Source: Gaiellasilicea sp963791905 (GTDB taxonomy: Bacteria; Actinomycetota; Thermoleophilia; Gaiellales; Gaiellaceae). Taken from it: 64,000 nucleotides of DNA. The position numbers and the translations under genes are program-made. Numbering within the stretch: position 1 is the first letter of the stretch; every line of letters begins with the position of its first letter. Under the pieces are notes generated by a model. That model ran no database searches and was not told where the DNA came from. It worked only from the letters and a program-made list of their open reading frames with translations. The stretch covers positions 1 through 64,000 of the forward strand of contig CAWBTX010000006.1 of assembly GCA_963791905.1 (NCBI GenBank), in the 5' to 3' direction. Below, in pieces: positions 9,110 through 17,610 of this stretch.

Positions 9110-9844
9110 TCACGGATCGATGAGTTGCTGGCCGCTGTCGATGTCGTAGGTCGCGCCCGTGAGCGTCTCGTTGGTCATGAGGTGCTCGGCGAGTGCGGCG
9201 ATGTCGTCGGCCGTCACCACGCGACCGGTCGGCAACGTCGACCGCAGTTCCTCGCGGCGATTGTCGAGCTGGTCGCCGAGGAGCTCCGCCGACAGCGGGG
9301 TGTCGACGAACCCGGGTGCAATCAGGTTCACCCTGATCGGAGCCAACTCGAGCGCCAGGCTCCTCGTGAGCGCAGGTTTCGCCGCGGCGAGGGTGGAGAT
9401 CATGGTGAATCCGGGTGCAGTTCGGCGCCCACCTGTTCCTCCCATGAAGAGAAGCGTCCCACCGGCCCGCACCTTGCCGGCAGCGTTGCGTGCGACCTCG
9501 ATCGGCAGCAGTAGGTTCGACTCAAGATCGAGTCGCACGCGAGTCAGGTCGAGGGCCCGCAGAGGCGAGTAGTACGGACCTGGGCCTGTGACAAGCACGT
9601 GGTCGATCGAACCAGGCAGGTCGCGGAAGAACTCCGCAAGCCGGTCGAAGTCAGTGGCGTCGAACGCGGCCGTGCGGGCGTGAAGCTCGCCGCCGACAAG
9701 GTCCAAGTGCTCAATGTTCCGGCCTGTGATCACGAGCTCTGCTCCTGCCGCCCGGGCCCGGCGGGCCGTGGCGAGCCCGATTCCCCTCGTCCCGCCGATC
9801 ACGAGCACCGTCTGCCCGCTCAGGCCACCCGCGGTGGGGGTCAT
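9110..9844 (-). CDS. SDR-family protein lacking the catalytic tyrosine
   Basis: 244-residue short-chain dehydrogenase/reductase fold. The nucleotide motif is GGTRGIG (17-23) and the C-terminal part contains IRVNLIAPGFVDTP. The classical Ser-Tyr-Lys set is degenerate: Lys156 is present in TLAAAKPAL, but the Tyr position four residues before it is Leu152, and the catalytic Ser region reads FMGGTGGRR. Known divergent SDRs of this type exist and may bind NAD(P) without normal dehydrogenase activity. The start codon overlaps the stop of the upstream EthD gene (9841-9844), so the two are translationally coupled and probably work on the same compound. Confidence 0.87.
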   Translation of the reverse strand: MTPTAGGLSGQTVLVIGGTRGIGLATARRARAAGAELVITGRNIEHLDLVGGELHARTAAFDATDFDRLAEFFRDLPGSIDHVLVTGPGPYYSPLRALDLTRVRLDLESNLLLPIEVARNAAGKVRAGGTLLFMGGTGGRRTAPGFTMISTLAAAKPALTRSLALELAPIRVNLIAPGFVDTPLSAELLGDQLDNRREELRSTLPTGRVVTADDIAALAEHLMTNETLTGATYDIDSGQQLIDP

Positions 9845-10149
9845 GATTCCTCGACGTCAGCGAACAGGGCGCCTGCGCCACCAGTAGCCATCTCGAACTC
9901 CCTTTGGAAGAAGTCGCCCGCCTCTGGCGTGGTGACGGCTCGGCTGGCGCTGTCGGAGCCGGAGAAGTAGAGACCTAAAGGTCGGTACGACGGCGTCGGG
10001 CTCCCATCCTCCTTGGGCCATACCTGGGTGGTCTCCATCCGCTGAAAGCCCGGCATCTTGCGGGCGCGCGTGACCAGGACCGAGGGGTCAGCCTCGAAGT
10101 CGTCCGGGCTTGCCGGGTTGTCAATGATGGCGGTGATCTTCGTGGTCAT
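9841..10149 (-). CDS. EthD-family small protein, second copy
   Basis: 102 residues with the same architecture and end motifs as the protein at 5085-5393 (MTTKIT, NPASPDDFEA, VWPKEDGSPTP, ATGGAGALFADVEES), but clearly diverged in the middle. It is the first gene of a two-gene operon with the SDR, with ATGA-type overlap. Ferredoxin-like dimeric barrel; precise role unknown. A hairpin (CCCGGGC, GAGA, GCCCGGG; about 10227-10244) lies upstream. Confidence 0.8.
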   Translation of the reverse strand: MTTKITAIIDNPASPDDFEADPSVLVTRARKMPGFQRMETTQVWPKEDGSPTPSYRPLGLYFSGSDSASRAVTTPEAGDFFQREFEMATGGAGALFADVEES

Positions 10150-10331
10150 GGCGTGTGCTCCGTTCGGTGGGTGGGCGCCGTTCCACTCACTGTGCTTGGG
10201 CCAAGCTCGGATTCGCGCCCGTGTAGACCCGGGCGAGAGCCCGGGCGGCCAAGGCGAGCGGGACCCGGGAACTAGGCGCGGTCATGGTCCCTGCTCGCGA
10301 GAAGCTTCGACTCCTGCAGCCCTTGTGCGAC

Positions 10332-10775
10332 TCAGCCTTCGCGGTCAGCTGGACGCAAGGGGTCCCGCAGCTCCCTCCTGGAGGAGATCGCCAACTTGAG
10401 GAAGACGTTGCCAAGATGCCACTCGAAGGTCCGCGGACTGATGAAGAGGGCGACTCCGATCTCGATGTTGGTTCTTCCCTCTGCGGCCAGTCGCGCGATC
10501 TCTTCCTCCTGTTGGGTCAATTGCCGGTCGCCGGCAGCAGCACGTGGGCGTAGCTTCTCGCCGGTTGCGAGGAGCTCGATCCTGGCCCGCTCAGCGAACG
10601 CGTGGGCTCCGAGGACGCTGAACTGCTCGTAGGCGAAGCGGAGACTCTTGCGCGTCGGCTCGGCGGGACTCTCGCCGCAGACACTCGCCGTACAGCAGGC
10701 GGGCGCGCGATGTCGAGCCGGAGCGGTGTGCGGTCGAGGCAGTCGATCGAGCGGCGGTACAAGTCCCCAGGTGCT
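10332..10775 (-). pseudogene. C-terminal remnant of a LAL/LuxR regulator
   Basis: The last ~100 residues include the end of the helical region (FAERARIELLATGEKLR) and a complete LuxR helix-turn-helix: LTQQEEEIARL, TNIEIGVALFISPRT, EWHLGNVFLKLAIS. Upstream pieces (LYRRSIDCLDRTP, ARLLYGECLRRES) lie in two other frames, and the ATPase domain is absent. A full LAL has about 900 residues, so this is a decayed 3' end. Even if translated it would lack inducer and ATP control. It is divergent from the acetamidase across module P3. Confidence 0.75.
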
Positions 10776-10860
10776 CGCCGTTCTCTCGGGACGGCCTTCT
10801 GGACGACGCACGTGGCGATTGGTGCCGGGCCAGTCGGGGCCATGTCGCCCGGGCCGCGCC

Positions 10861-10895
10861 CTGGTCCACACCCGGGTGGGAACCAGTGGTGCCAC
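10861..10895 (+). promoter_or_regulatory. Promoter module P3 (CTGGTCC...CAGTGGTGCCAC)
   Basis: CTGGTCCACACCCGGGTGG (10861-10879) differs from the P1 element at one base. CAGTGGTGCCAC (10884-10895) differs from the P2 right element at one base. Here the two parts start only 23 bases apart rather than 61. The module lies about 70 bases upstream of the acetamidase start. Confidence 0.5.
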
Positions 10896-10964
10896 GGGTG
10901 CGGCCCTTCGGCCCATCGGAGCATGTTGTCCTCACGGTCAGGTCCATGTGTAAGGAGAACGGTC

Positions 10965-12227
10965 ATGTGTTTCGCGCATTCAGGCACGCCCAGCGAGGCG
11001 CTCCACGTCCAGGCCGGGGTCGGGCCAGCCACCGCCAGACGGTTCGCCCAGCTGTCGGAGGGCGGGCTCGGCAGCGTCGAGGTCGCCGGCTCCGGTACCC
11101 CCGAGAAGGTGGCCGCGCCGGAAGGTGATCGCATCCTCGACGGGTTCGGCCGGGTCATGCATAACCGGTGGAACCGCGACCTGGAAGCGGCGGTGACCGT
11201 CCGCCCCGGTGAGGAGATCCAGCTCCTGTGTCGGGACGCGCTCGACATCGGTGACCAGGCGAAGACCATGACCCCGGACGGTGCGCTGACCCTCGACCTG
11301 GGACGGATCCACCCCATGACCGGGCCGGTGCACATCGAGGGTGCCGAGCCCGGCGACATCCTCGAGGTGGAGATCCTCGACGTCAGCCCGCTCGTCGACT
11401 TCGGCTACACCACCGTCAGCCCCGCGCTCGGCCTGTTCGGCTCGCTGCGCCCGGAGGGCCTGGCCCAGTTCGCGCCGTGGATGGAGGCGGCGGAGCTCAG
11501 CGACCCGGCGGGTGGCCGGGTGCCGTCGGCGATTCCCGAGGACCAGCCGTTCAACGCGGGAGCGTCGTACGTCCAGCTCTTCGAGTTCGACAAGGGCCAG
11601 TCGTCGGGGTTCGCGACCTTCGTCGGCACCGACACCGGCCGCCGCGCGCGCATCCCAGTCGCGCCGTTTATGGGCATCATGGGCACCGCGCCGATGCGCA
11701 AGGGCATGTACCGAAGCTTCCCGAACAGCTTCAGTGGTGGCATGGGCGGCAACATCGATATCAAGCAGATCACCAAGGGCTCGGTTCTCCAGCTCCCGGT
11801 GTACGTCGAGGGTGCGAAGTTCTCGGCGGGCGACGGGCACATGGCCCAGGGCGACGGTGAGATCAGCGGCACCGCGATCGAGACGCTGATGTCGGGGACC
11901 TTCCGGTTCAACGTCATCAAGAACACCGTGATCGGGGCTCCGCGGGCCATGGTGCCTGCCTCAGACCCCACGCAGCTGGCGCTGTCGGCGGAGATGATCG
12001 AGCAGGGCTTCTACGTGACCTCCGGCAGCGGACCGGACCTGATGGAGAACGCGAAGAACGCCGTGCGCGACATGATCGACTGGCTCGTGACCGAACAGCA
12101 CGTGAGCATGCACGAGGCATACGCCCTGTGCAGCGTCGCCGGCGACCTGAAGATCAGCGAGCTCGTTGACCTGCCTTACTGGTTGGTGTCCATGGCGCTG
12201 CCCCGTGGCATCTTCGAGCCGGTCTGA
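10965..12227 (+). CDS. Acetamidase/formamidase family protein
   Basis: 420 residues from ATG 10965, which follows TAAGGAGAAC. The protein matches the FmdA/AmdA amidase family along its length: RVMHNRWNRDLEAAVTV near the start, GDILEVEILDV, HMAQGDGEISGTAIET (the acidic-rich metal-site region) and a C-terminal VSMHEAYALCSVAGDLKISE helix. These enzymes release ammonia and the carboxylate from formamide, acetamide or related amides in the cytosol. It is first in a row with the small membrane protein and TPP enzyme (gaps of 12 and -4 bases). It is likely driven from module P3. Confidence 0.9.
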   Translation: MCFAHSGTPSEALHVQAGVGPATARRFAQLSEGGLGSVEVAGSGTPEKVAAPEGDRILDGFGRVMHNRWNRDLEAAVTVRPGEEIQLLCRDALDIGDQAKTMTPDGALTLDLGRIHPMTGPVHIEGAEPGDILEVEILDVSPLVDFGYTTVSPALGLFGSLRPEGLAQFAPWMEAAELSDPAGGRVPSAIPEDQPFNAGASYVQLFEFDKGQSSGFATFVGTDTGRRARIPVAPFMGIMGTAPMRKGMYRSFPNSFSGGMGGNIDIKQITKGSVLQLPVYVEGAKFSAGDGHMAQGDGEISGTAIETLMSGTFRFNVIKNTVIGAPRAMVPASDPTQLALSAEMIEQGFYVTSGSGPDLMENAKNAVRDMIDWLVTEQHVSMHEAYALCSVAGDLKISELVDLPYWLVSMALPRGIFEPV

Positions 12228-12239
12228 GAGGGAGTAGCG

Positions 12240-12800
12240 ATGAACATCCTCGAAAGACGCCCAGCCGTGGCCGCACGCCGCCCGCTGACCCCGCTGGCCG
12301 CGGTCGCCGGCGGTCTCCTGGCCGGCACCGTCGGCACCCTAGCGATGGACCTGCTGTGGTACGGCCGCTACCGGCGCGGAGGCGGCGCGGAGGAGCTCGC
12401 CAGGTGGGAGTTCTCCGCCGATGTGAAGACGTGGGCGCAGGCGCCCGCCCCCGCCATCGTCGGGAAACGGCTGTTCGAGGGGCTGTTCCAGCGGGAGCTC
12501 CCGGACGAGCGGGCGGCACTGGTCAACAACCTCACGCACTGGGGCTACGGCATCGCGAGCGGGGCGACGTACGCCGTGGTTGCCGGGTCGCTGGCCGTAC
12601 CTCGGCTCGCGTACGGCCTGCCGTTCGGTGCCGGCGTGTGGCTCAACAGCTACGTCGTGCTTCCGGCGGCCCAGCTCTACGCGCCGATCTGGGAGTACGA
12701 CGGCAAGACCCTCGCCAAGGACCTGAGCGCACATCTTGTCTACGGGCTGGGCACCGCGTTGGCGTTCCGGCTGTACAGCGCCGGGAGGGCAGCGGCGTGA
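12240..12800 (+). CDS. Small membrane protein of unknown function (186 aa)
   Basis: ATG 12240 follows GAGAGGGAGTAGCG. It has a hydrophobic helix at about 16-41 (PLAAVAGGLLAGTVGTLAMDLLWY) and two to three further hydrophobic segments (SGATYAVVAGSLAV, FGAGVWLNSYVVLPAAQ, LVYGLGTALAF). This resembles DUF1440-like inner-membrane proteins, but I cannot assign the family with certainty. Its stop overlaps the GTG start of the next gene (GTGA, 12797-12800), so it is translationally coupled to the TPP enzyme and may anchor it or share its substrate. Confidence 0.75.
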   Translation: MNILERRPAVAARRPLTPLAAVAGGLLAGTVGTLAMDLLWYGRYRRGGGAEELARWEFSADVKTWAQAPAPAIVGKRLFEGLFQRELPDERAALVNNLTHWGYGIASGATYAVVAGSLAVPRLAYGLPFGAGVWLNSYVVLPAAQLYAPIWEYDGKTLAKDLSAHLVYGLGTALAFRLYSAGRAAA

Positions 12801-14374
12801 CCGCCGGGGCGCGCGAGAGGACGCCGGGGGCGGTCATCGACCGCCGTACCGTGGCCGACTACTTGGTCGAGACGCTCGAGGCCTCGGGGGTTCAACGGAT
12901 CTTCGGGCTCCCCGGGGACTCCTTGAACGGGTTCACCGACGCGTTGCGTCAGCACGAGAAGCTGACGTGGCTGCACATGCGGCACGAGGAGGGGGCCGCG
13001 CTGGCTGCGGCGGCCGCTGCGGCGACGACGGGGGACCTGGCCGTCTGCGCGGCCAGCTGCGGCCCGGGCAACCTGCACCTGGTGAACGGGCTCTTCGACG
13101 CGCAGCGCAGCCGGGTCCCCGTGCTGGCCATCGCCGCGCACATCCCGCTGGCCGAGGTCGGCACCGGATACTTCCAGGAGACCCACCCGCAGGAGCTGTT
13201 CCGCGAGTGCAGCGTGTACGCCGAGTTGGTCAGCAACCCCGAGCAGCTCCCGACTATCCTGCGGGTGGCCATGCGGGCCGCCGTCGAGCGGCGTGGCGTC
13301 GCCGTGGTCGTCATCCCGGGTGAGGTGTTCAAGCACCACGTCGCCGATCTCCGGGTGCACCCAATACGGGCGACCACGCCGGTAGTGCGACCCGCCGATC
13401 ACGAGCTCGCCGCGGCCGCCGCGGTTCTCAACGGCGCCCGCGCCGTGACCATCCTGGCCGGGGCCGGCTGCGAGGGAGCCCACGACGAGGTCGTCGACCT
13501 GGCCGGTCGGCTCCAGGCGCCGGTCGTGCACGCGATGCGCGGCAAGGAGTTCGTCGAGCACGACAACCCCTACGACGTCGGGATGACCGGTCTGTTGGGC
13601 TTCCTGTCCGGCTACCGCGCGATGGAGCACTGCGACGTGCTGCTCATGCTCGGGACCGACTTCCCGTACCGCCCGTTCTTCCCGGAGGGCGCGACGGTCG
13701 TCCAGGTCGATGTGCGGGGGGAGCAGATCGGCAAGCGGGTGCCCATCGACGTCCCGCTTGTCGGGACCGTGAAGGACACCGTCACCGCCCTCCTGCCGCT
13801 GCTGGAGGAGGGGCGCGACCTCGAGCACCTGCAGCGCATGCTCGCGCACTACCGGCGGAGCCGGCGGCGACTGGATAAGGTCGCCAGGCCCGGTCATGGC
13901 GACGGCCCCCTGCACCCGCAGTCCGTGGCCGCCGCGATCGACCGGCTGGCCGCCGACGACGCCGTACTGATCCCCGACGTCGGCACCCCGGTGCTCTGGG
14001 CCGCCCGTTACTTCAAGATGAACGGCCGGCGCAGGATGATCGGCTCGTTCTCGCACGGCACGATGGCCAATGCGCTTCCCCAGGCCATCGGTGCGCAGGC
14101 GGCGTTCCCGGGTCGTCAGGTGGTGGCCTTCTCCGGCGATGGCGGCCTGGCGATGCTGCTGGGTGAGCTGCTCACCCTCCGTCAACACCGGCTCCCGGTG
14201 AAGGTGGTGGTGCTCGACAACGGCTCGCTCGGGTTCGTGGAGCTCGAGATGAAGGCCGACGGCTTCGTCAACTTCGGCACCGACCTCGACAACCCCGACT
14301 TCGCCGAGGTGGCCCGGGCCATCGGGCTGCACGGCGTCCGGGTGGACCGTGCCGAGGAGCTCGACGACGGGTAG
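12797..14374 (+). CDS. Pyruvate-oxidase-type TPP enzyme, 3'-truncated
   Basis: 525 residues of the PoxB/acetolactate-synthase-like thiamine diphosphate family. N-terminal Pyr domain with catalytic Glu in MRHEEGAALA (about 64-65), central domain, and C-terminal PP domain with the TPP motif GDG (about 447) and Asn (about 475) in VVVLDNGSLGF. Likely reaction: oxidative decarboxylation of pyruvate or another 2-oxo acid. The frame ends abruptly at AEELDDG; relatives continue some 50 residues (usually through a PVLVDV strand), so the C-terminus is lost. The cut coincides with loss of the PfpI gene's stop on the other strand. Start GTG overlaps the upstream stop. Confidence 0.85.
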   Translation: MTAGARERTPGAVIDRRTVADYLVETLEASGVQRIFGLPGDSLNGFTDALRQHEKLTWLHMRHEEGAALAAAAAAATTGDLAVCAASCGPGNLHLVNGLFDAQRSRVPVLAIAAHIPLAEVGTGYFQETHPQELFRECSVYAELVSNPEQLPTILRVAMRAAVERRGVAVVVIPGEVFKHHVADLRVHPIRATTPVVRPADHELAAAAAVLNGARAVTILAGAGCEGAHDEVVDLAGRLQAPVVHAMRGKEFVEHDNPYDVGMTGLLGFLSGYRAMEHCDVLLMLGTDFPYRPFFPEGATVVQVDVRGEQIGKRVPIDVPLVGTVKDTVTALLPLLEEGRDLEHLQRMLAHYRRSRRRLDKVARPGHGDGPLHPQSVAAAIDRLAADDAVLIPDVGTPVLWAARYFKMNGRRRMIGSFSHGTMANALPQAIGAQAAFPGRQVVAFSGDGGLAMLLGELLTLRQHRLPVKVVVLDNGSLGFVELEMKADGFVNFGTDLDNPDFAEVARAIGLHGVRVDRAEELDDG

Positions 14375-14964
14375 GGGGTGATGTTGCGCCAGGCGCGCTC
14401 GATGTACTCCTCCTTCTCGCCCACCGGGGCCACGTAGTGCAGTGCACCCTCGGCTGCTTCGAGGCCTTCGAGGCGGGCGATGATCCAGGCGGCGAGGTAG
14501 TGCGAGGCCAGACACCCACCGGCGGTGGCGATGTTGTCCTTGGCGTAGAAGGGCTGGTTGAGGACCTCAACGCCGGCGGCGACGACCCAGGGCTTGGTGG
14601 TCAGGTCGGTGCAAGCGGGGATGTCGTCGAGCAGGCCGAGCTTGGCCAGGACGAGCGCACCGGAGCACTGGGCCGCGATCAACTGGCGCGAGGGATCGAG
14701 GCGTCGAAGGATGTCCATAATCGCGGGGTCCTCCACCACCTCACGGGTGGCGATGCCGCTGCCGACGATGACGGCGTCGGCCTCACACGCCTCCTCGAGG
14801 CTGGCCATGGACTCGATGACCACGCCGTTCATCGACCGCACCTTCGCCGACGGGGTCGCGATGGTGACGCGCCAACCGTCGGTCTTGATGCGGTTGAGCA
14901 CGCCGAGGGCGATCAACGAGTCGAGCTCGTTGTAGCCCTCGAAGGTGAGGATCGCGATGTGCAC
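14182..14964 (-). CDS. DJ-1/PfpI-family protein, natural stop lost
   Basis: ATG 14964 follows GAAAGGACT. About 200 residues are a complete DJ-1/PfpI class-I amidotransferase-like domain: YNELD with Glu13, nucleophile elbow AAQCSGAL with Cys100, then a helix LASHYLAAWI. Relatives of the isonitrile-hydratase type end near ERAWRNITPY; here that point (about 14372) runs straight into antisense of the TPP gene, adding about 63 foreign Ser-rich residues before a stop at 14182. Function could be isonitrile hydratase, glyoxalase III-like or chaperone; undecided. The joint with the TPP gene marks a deletion or assembly junction. Confidence 0.82.
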   Translation of the reverse strand: MHIAILTFEGYNELDSLIALGVLNRIKTDGWRVTIATPSAKVRSMNGVVIESMASLEEACEADAVIVGSGIATREVVEDPAIMDILRRLDPSRQLIAAQCSGALVLAKLGLLDDIPACTDLTTKPWVVAAGVEVLNQPFYAKDNIATAGGCLASHYLAAWIIARLEGLEAAEGALHYVAPVGEKEEYIERAWRNITPYPSSSSSARSTRTPCSPMARATSAKSGLSRSVPKLTKPSAFISSSTNPSEPLSSTTTFTGSRC

Positions 14965-15028
14965 GTTGAGTCCTTTCGGTTTCGGCGCTGTTCACGGTAC
15001 GAGGCACCAGTAGGAGGGTCAAAGAGAA

Positions 15029-15957
15029 TTGTCATTCATACAGTCGAAGCATGGCCGTGGCGAGATGCAAGACCGTTGGTCGACGCGCTGGCGTCCGACA
15101 TCTGCGCAGGACGGAGGCCCGCCGGGACGTGGCTGCCCACACAACGCGAACTCGCGACACGCGAAGGTATCCTCACGGTCACCGAACTCGGGACTACGCC
15201 CAAGCTGGAAGTGATGGGGCCTGGTCAGCGGCGAGCGGGGGAGGTGGCACCTCCGTTAGCAACCTCGCGATACCGCCGCGCATGGCATCGATCAGCCCGC
15301 CCTTGCTGCTGATGCCATCGATCTCAGCTCAACTATCCAGCGCCCCCTGGCCAGCCAGATCTCTTGCGCTCCGCGCCCTGCGGGAGTTCGCCACCACCGG
15401 CGATCTCGAAGCCCTGCTGCGCTACCAGATCCACGGCGGTCGCTCCCGCGAGAGAGCCGTTGTCGCCGGCCACCTGCGGACGTGCGGACTTCGTGTCGAC
15501 GCTGACGACGTCGTCACCGGGGCACAGTACGGCCTGGCCGTGACCGCGATGGCGCTGGTGCGACCTGGTGACGTTGTCGCCGTCGACGCTCTCACCTACC
15601 CCGGCTTCAAGGCGCTCGCACAGTCGATGCGATTCGGCTCGCCCGAGCGTCGCTGCGCAGGGCCTGACCTCGACGCGTTGGAGCAGGCCTGCAGCAGGCG
15701 ACGGATCCGCGGTCTACGCGATGCCCCCGTTTCACAACCCGCTCGGATGGCTCATGGACGAAGTCGCCCGCCCCCGGCTGATCGAGATCGCCCGCAGGTT
15801 CGAACCGTTGATCATCGAAGGCGCCTCATACGCGTACCTCGTCGAGAACCCACCACCACCCTTCGCAGCGCTCGCTCCGGACATCACCATCTGCGTGGTG
15901 GGGACTGTCCAACAGCGTGCGCGCGGTGGCGTTTGGCGACTCCCCTCCTCGGAGTAG
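15029..15957 (+). pseudogene. Decayed MocR/GntR-aminotransferase regulator
   Basis: Three consecutive pieces in different frames match the MocR layout. First, a GntR-type winged helix (PLVDALASDICAGRRPAG, LPTQRELATREG). Second, the aminotransferase-like core (LEALLRYQIHGGR, VTGAQYGLAVTAMALV, VDALTYPGF). Third, YAMPPFHNPLGWLMDE and IIEGASYAYL, near which the PLP lysine segment should follow. The PLP-Lys region and the C-terminal third are missing. MocR proteins are PLP-binding activators of vitamin B6, GABA or taurine genes. TTG 15029 behind AGGAGGGTC is the likely old start. With at least two shifts and a lost end it is not functional. Confidence 0.65.
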
Positions 15958-16238
15958 CAACGGTCCGCTCCTGACCATGCACGCCGTTGCCATTTGCAGT
16001 GTCGGCCGGCGCGCGTCGGCTAGGCACGACCGGCGCCGTGGCTGCTTGCCCTGCTGCTCGTTGTGATCCTGTCGCTGCTGTGGATCTTCGCCGTCAGTCG
16101 CTTCCTCCGTGTCGACGCATGGGGCGAGGGCCAGGCCGTCTCCGATTGAGTTCACCCCGGTCAGCGTGGGTGCGCTCCCTAGTCGTCACCCGGTCGGTTT
16201 GATCGTCAACGCAACAGATCCCGCCCCGCGCAGCTTGG
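15958..16238. other. Region with a possible membrane-helix remnant
   Basis: Between the MocR remnant and the dehydrogenase no full gene is visible. One + frame (16024-16149) reads APWLLALLLVVILSLLW followed by a charged tail and a stop, a typical single membrane helix, but it has no start codon. It may be the end of a small deleted membrane-protein gene. Confidence 0.25.
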
Positions 16239-17114
16239 TCACGATCGCGCAGCCACCGTGTCGTACTTGTAGAAGCCTTCGCCCGTCGCCCGGCCGAGCT
16301 TGCCCTGATCGAGGTAGTGCTCCTTGAGGTAGCGGGCGTTGGCCCGGGACTCCTCATCGCCGGCCGCGGCGATGTTGTAGACAGTGGCGAGGCCGATGAC
16401 GTCGAGGGCCTGGAACGGGCCGTGCGGGGCTCCCCAAGCGGTGCGCCACGCCATGTCCACAGTCTCCGGGTCCGCGACGCCCTTGACGACCAGAGCCTGG
16501 GCGGCCTGGAGGAACGGGACCTGCAGCGAGTTCACGACATAGCCGGCCTGCTCCCTGCGGAGCTCGATGGGCACCATCCCGATCCGGCGTGCGAAATCGA
16601 CCACGGTCTCGTAGACGTCTGGGTTCGTGTGGGCGTGGCCCATGATCTCAGCGGTGTTGTGGACCCAGATCTCATTGGCGAAATGCAGGGCCAGGAACCG
16701 GTCAGGACGGCCCGTCGCGTCCGCAAGGTCGCTGGGCAGCAGCGTGGAGCTGTTGGTGACGAAGATGGCTCTTTCGGGCGCGAGCGGCCCCAACCTCGTG
16801 TAGAGCTCGCGTTTGATGTCGAGGCGCTCAGGCGCCGATTCGATGACCAGGTCCGCGTCGCGGACCGCGTCCTCGAGCCGCGACGAATACCTGATCCTCG
16901 CCATGGCCGCCCGCGTGGAGTCGTCGGACGCCCCCTCGACCTCCTGCTCGTAACGGGCCGCGAGGCCGGCGAACCCGTTCCTGGCCTTCTCAAGGATCTC
17001 GTCGCTGATGTCGTAAGCCGTGACGTCGAAGCCGGAGTACGCGGTCTGGAACGCGATCTGCGAACCAAGGACGCCGGTTCCGAGCACCACGACCTTTTCG
17101 ATGCGCGTCGTCAT
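16239..17114 (-). CDS. 3-hydroxyacyl-CoA dehydrogenase family protein
   Basis: 291 residues from ATG 17114, preceded by GAAGGGACAAG. The N-terminal Rossmann fold has GTGVLG (12-17). ESAPERLDIK and FVTNSSTLLPSDL are family motifs, and the ALHFANE loop carries the catalytic His region. The C-terminal helical domain includes AGYVVNSLQVPFLQAA. Length fits 3-hydroxybutyryl-CoA dehydrogenases (about 285). It oxidises 3-hydroxyacyl-CoA with NAD, as in beta-oxidation or butanoate metabolism. It stands alone; no thiolase or CoA-ligase neighbour is present, so the substrate may be atypical. Confidence 0.88.
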   Translation of the reverse strand: MTTRIEKVVVLGTGVLGSQIAFQTAYSGFDVTAYDISDEILEKARNGFAGLAARYEQEVEGASDDSTRAAMARIRYSSRLEDAVRDADLVIESAPERLDIKRELYTRLGPLAPERAIFVTNSSTLLPSDLADATGRPDRFLALHFANEIWVHNTAEIMGHAHTNPDVYETVVDFARRIGMVPIELRREQAGYVVNSLQVPFLQAAQALVVKGVADPETVDMAWRTAWGAPHGPFQALDVIGLATVYNIAAAGDEESRANARYLKEHYLDQGKLGRATGEGFYKYDTVAARS

Positions 17115-17352
17115 GTCTCTTGTCCCTTCATCTTGGATGGGAGGACTCCCATCGGTTGCGGTGCGGTTGATGGGATGACTATGGCTCCGACCGGGGCGCT
17201 TCACGCCCGTAATAGTCCCTAGTCGGATCCCTGGTGCCGCCAGGCTCGCGATCACCCTGCGTGTCAGGATGAGGTGAGTCCAGTGGTTCACAGCAAGTCC
17301 GCCCGAGGCGGGGCGAGATCAAGGACCGATGGACGCGAACTGCGGGGGTTGA

Positions 17353-17610
17353 CCGCAGTGGATCGAGGCCCCCGTGCTCGTGATGTTCTCGACGAAGTCC
17401 AGCTGGCCGAAAGAGTGGAGCGACGTCTTCTACCGGACGGACTCGGTGCTCGACGTCGCCGACATCGACCGCTACTCGGACGGCCTCGGCACAGATGTGA
17501 CGAAGGTCAGGATCCCCGACGGCGTCCACCACCTCGCGCTCTCCGCCCGACCGGTGCGGGAGAACGTCTATCGCGAGCTGTTCGAGTGGCTCAAGGGGCG
17601 TGACTTCTGA
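17353..17610 (+). pseudogene. C-terminal fragment of an alpha/beta hydrolase
   Basis: Open after an in-frame stop at 17350. The 85 residues look like the last strands of a serine-aminopeptidase-like hydrolase: APVLVMFSTKSSWP, DVADIDRYSDGLG, then IPDGVHHLALSARP with the catalytic His, and a final ELFEWLKG helix. The nucleophile domain is absent. The piece lies 240 bases from the dehydrogenase start on the opposite strand and is followed by gene-poor DNA. Confidence 0.6.

Noticed and set aside
12740..14515. 591-codon open frame antisense to the TPP enzyme
   Set aside because: A shadow of the high-GC gene: Arg/Gly/His-rich composition, no family motif and no ribosome site.
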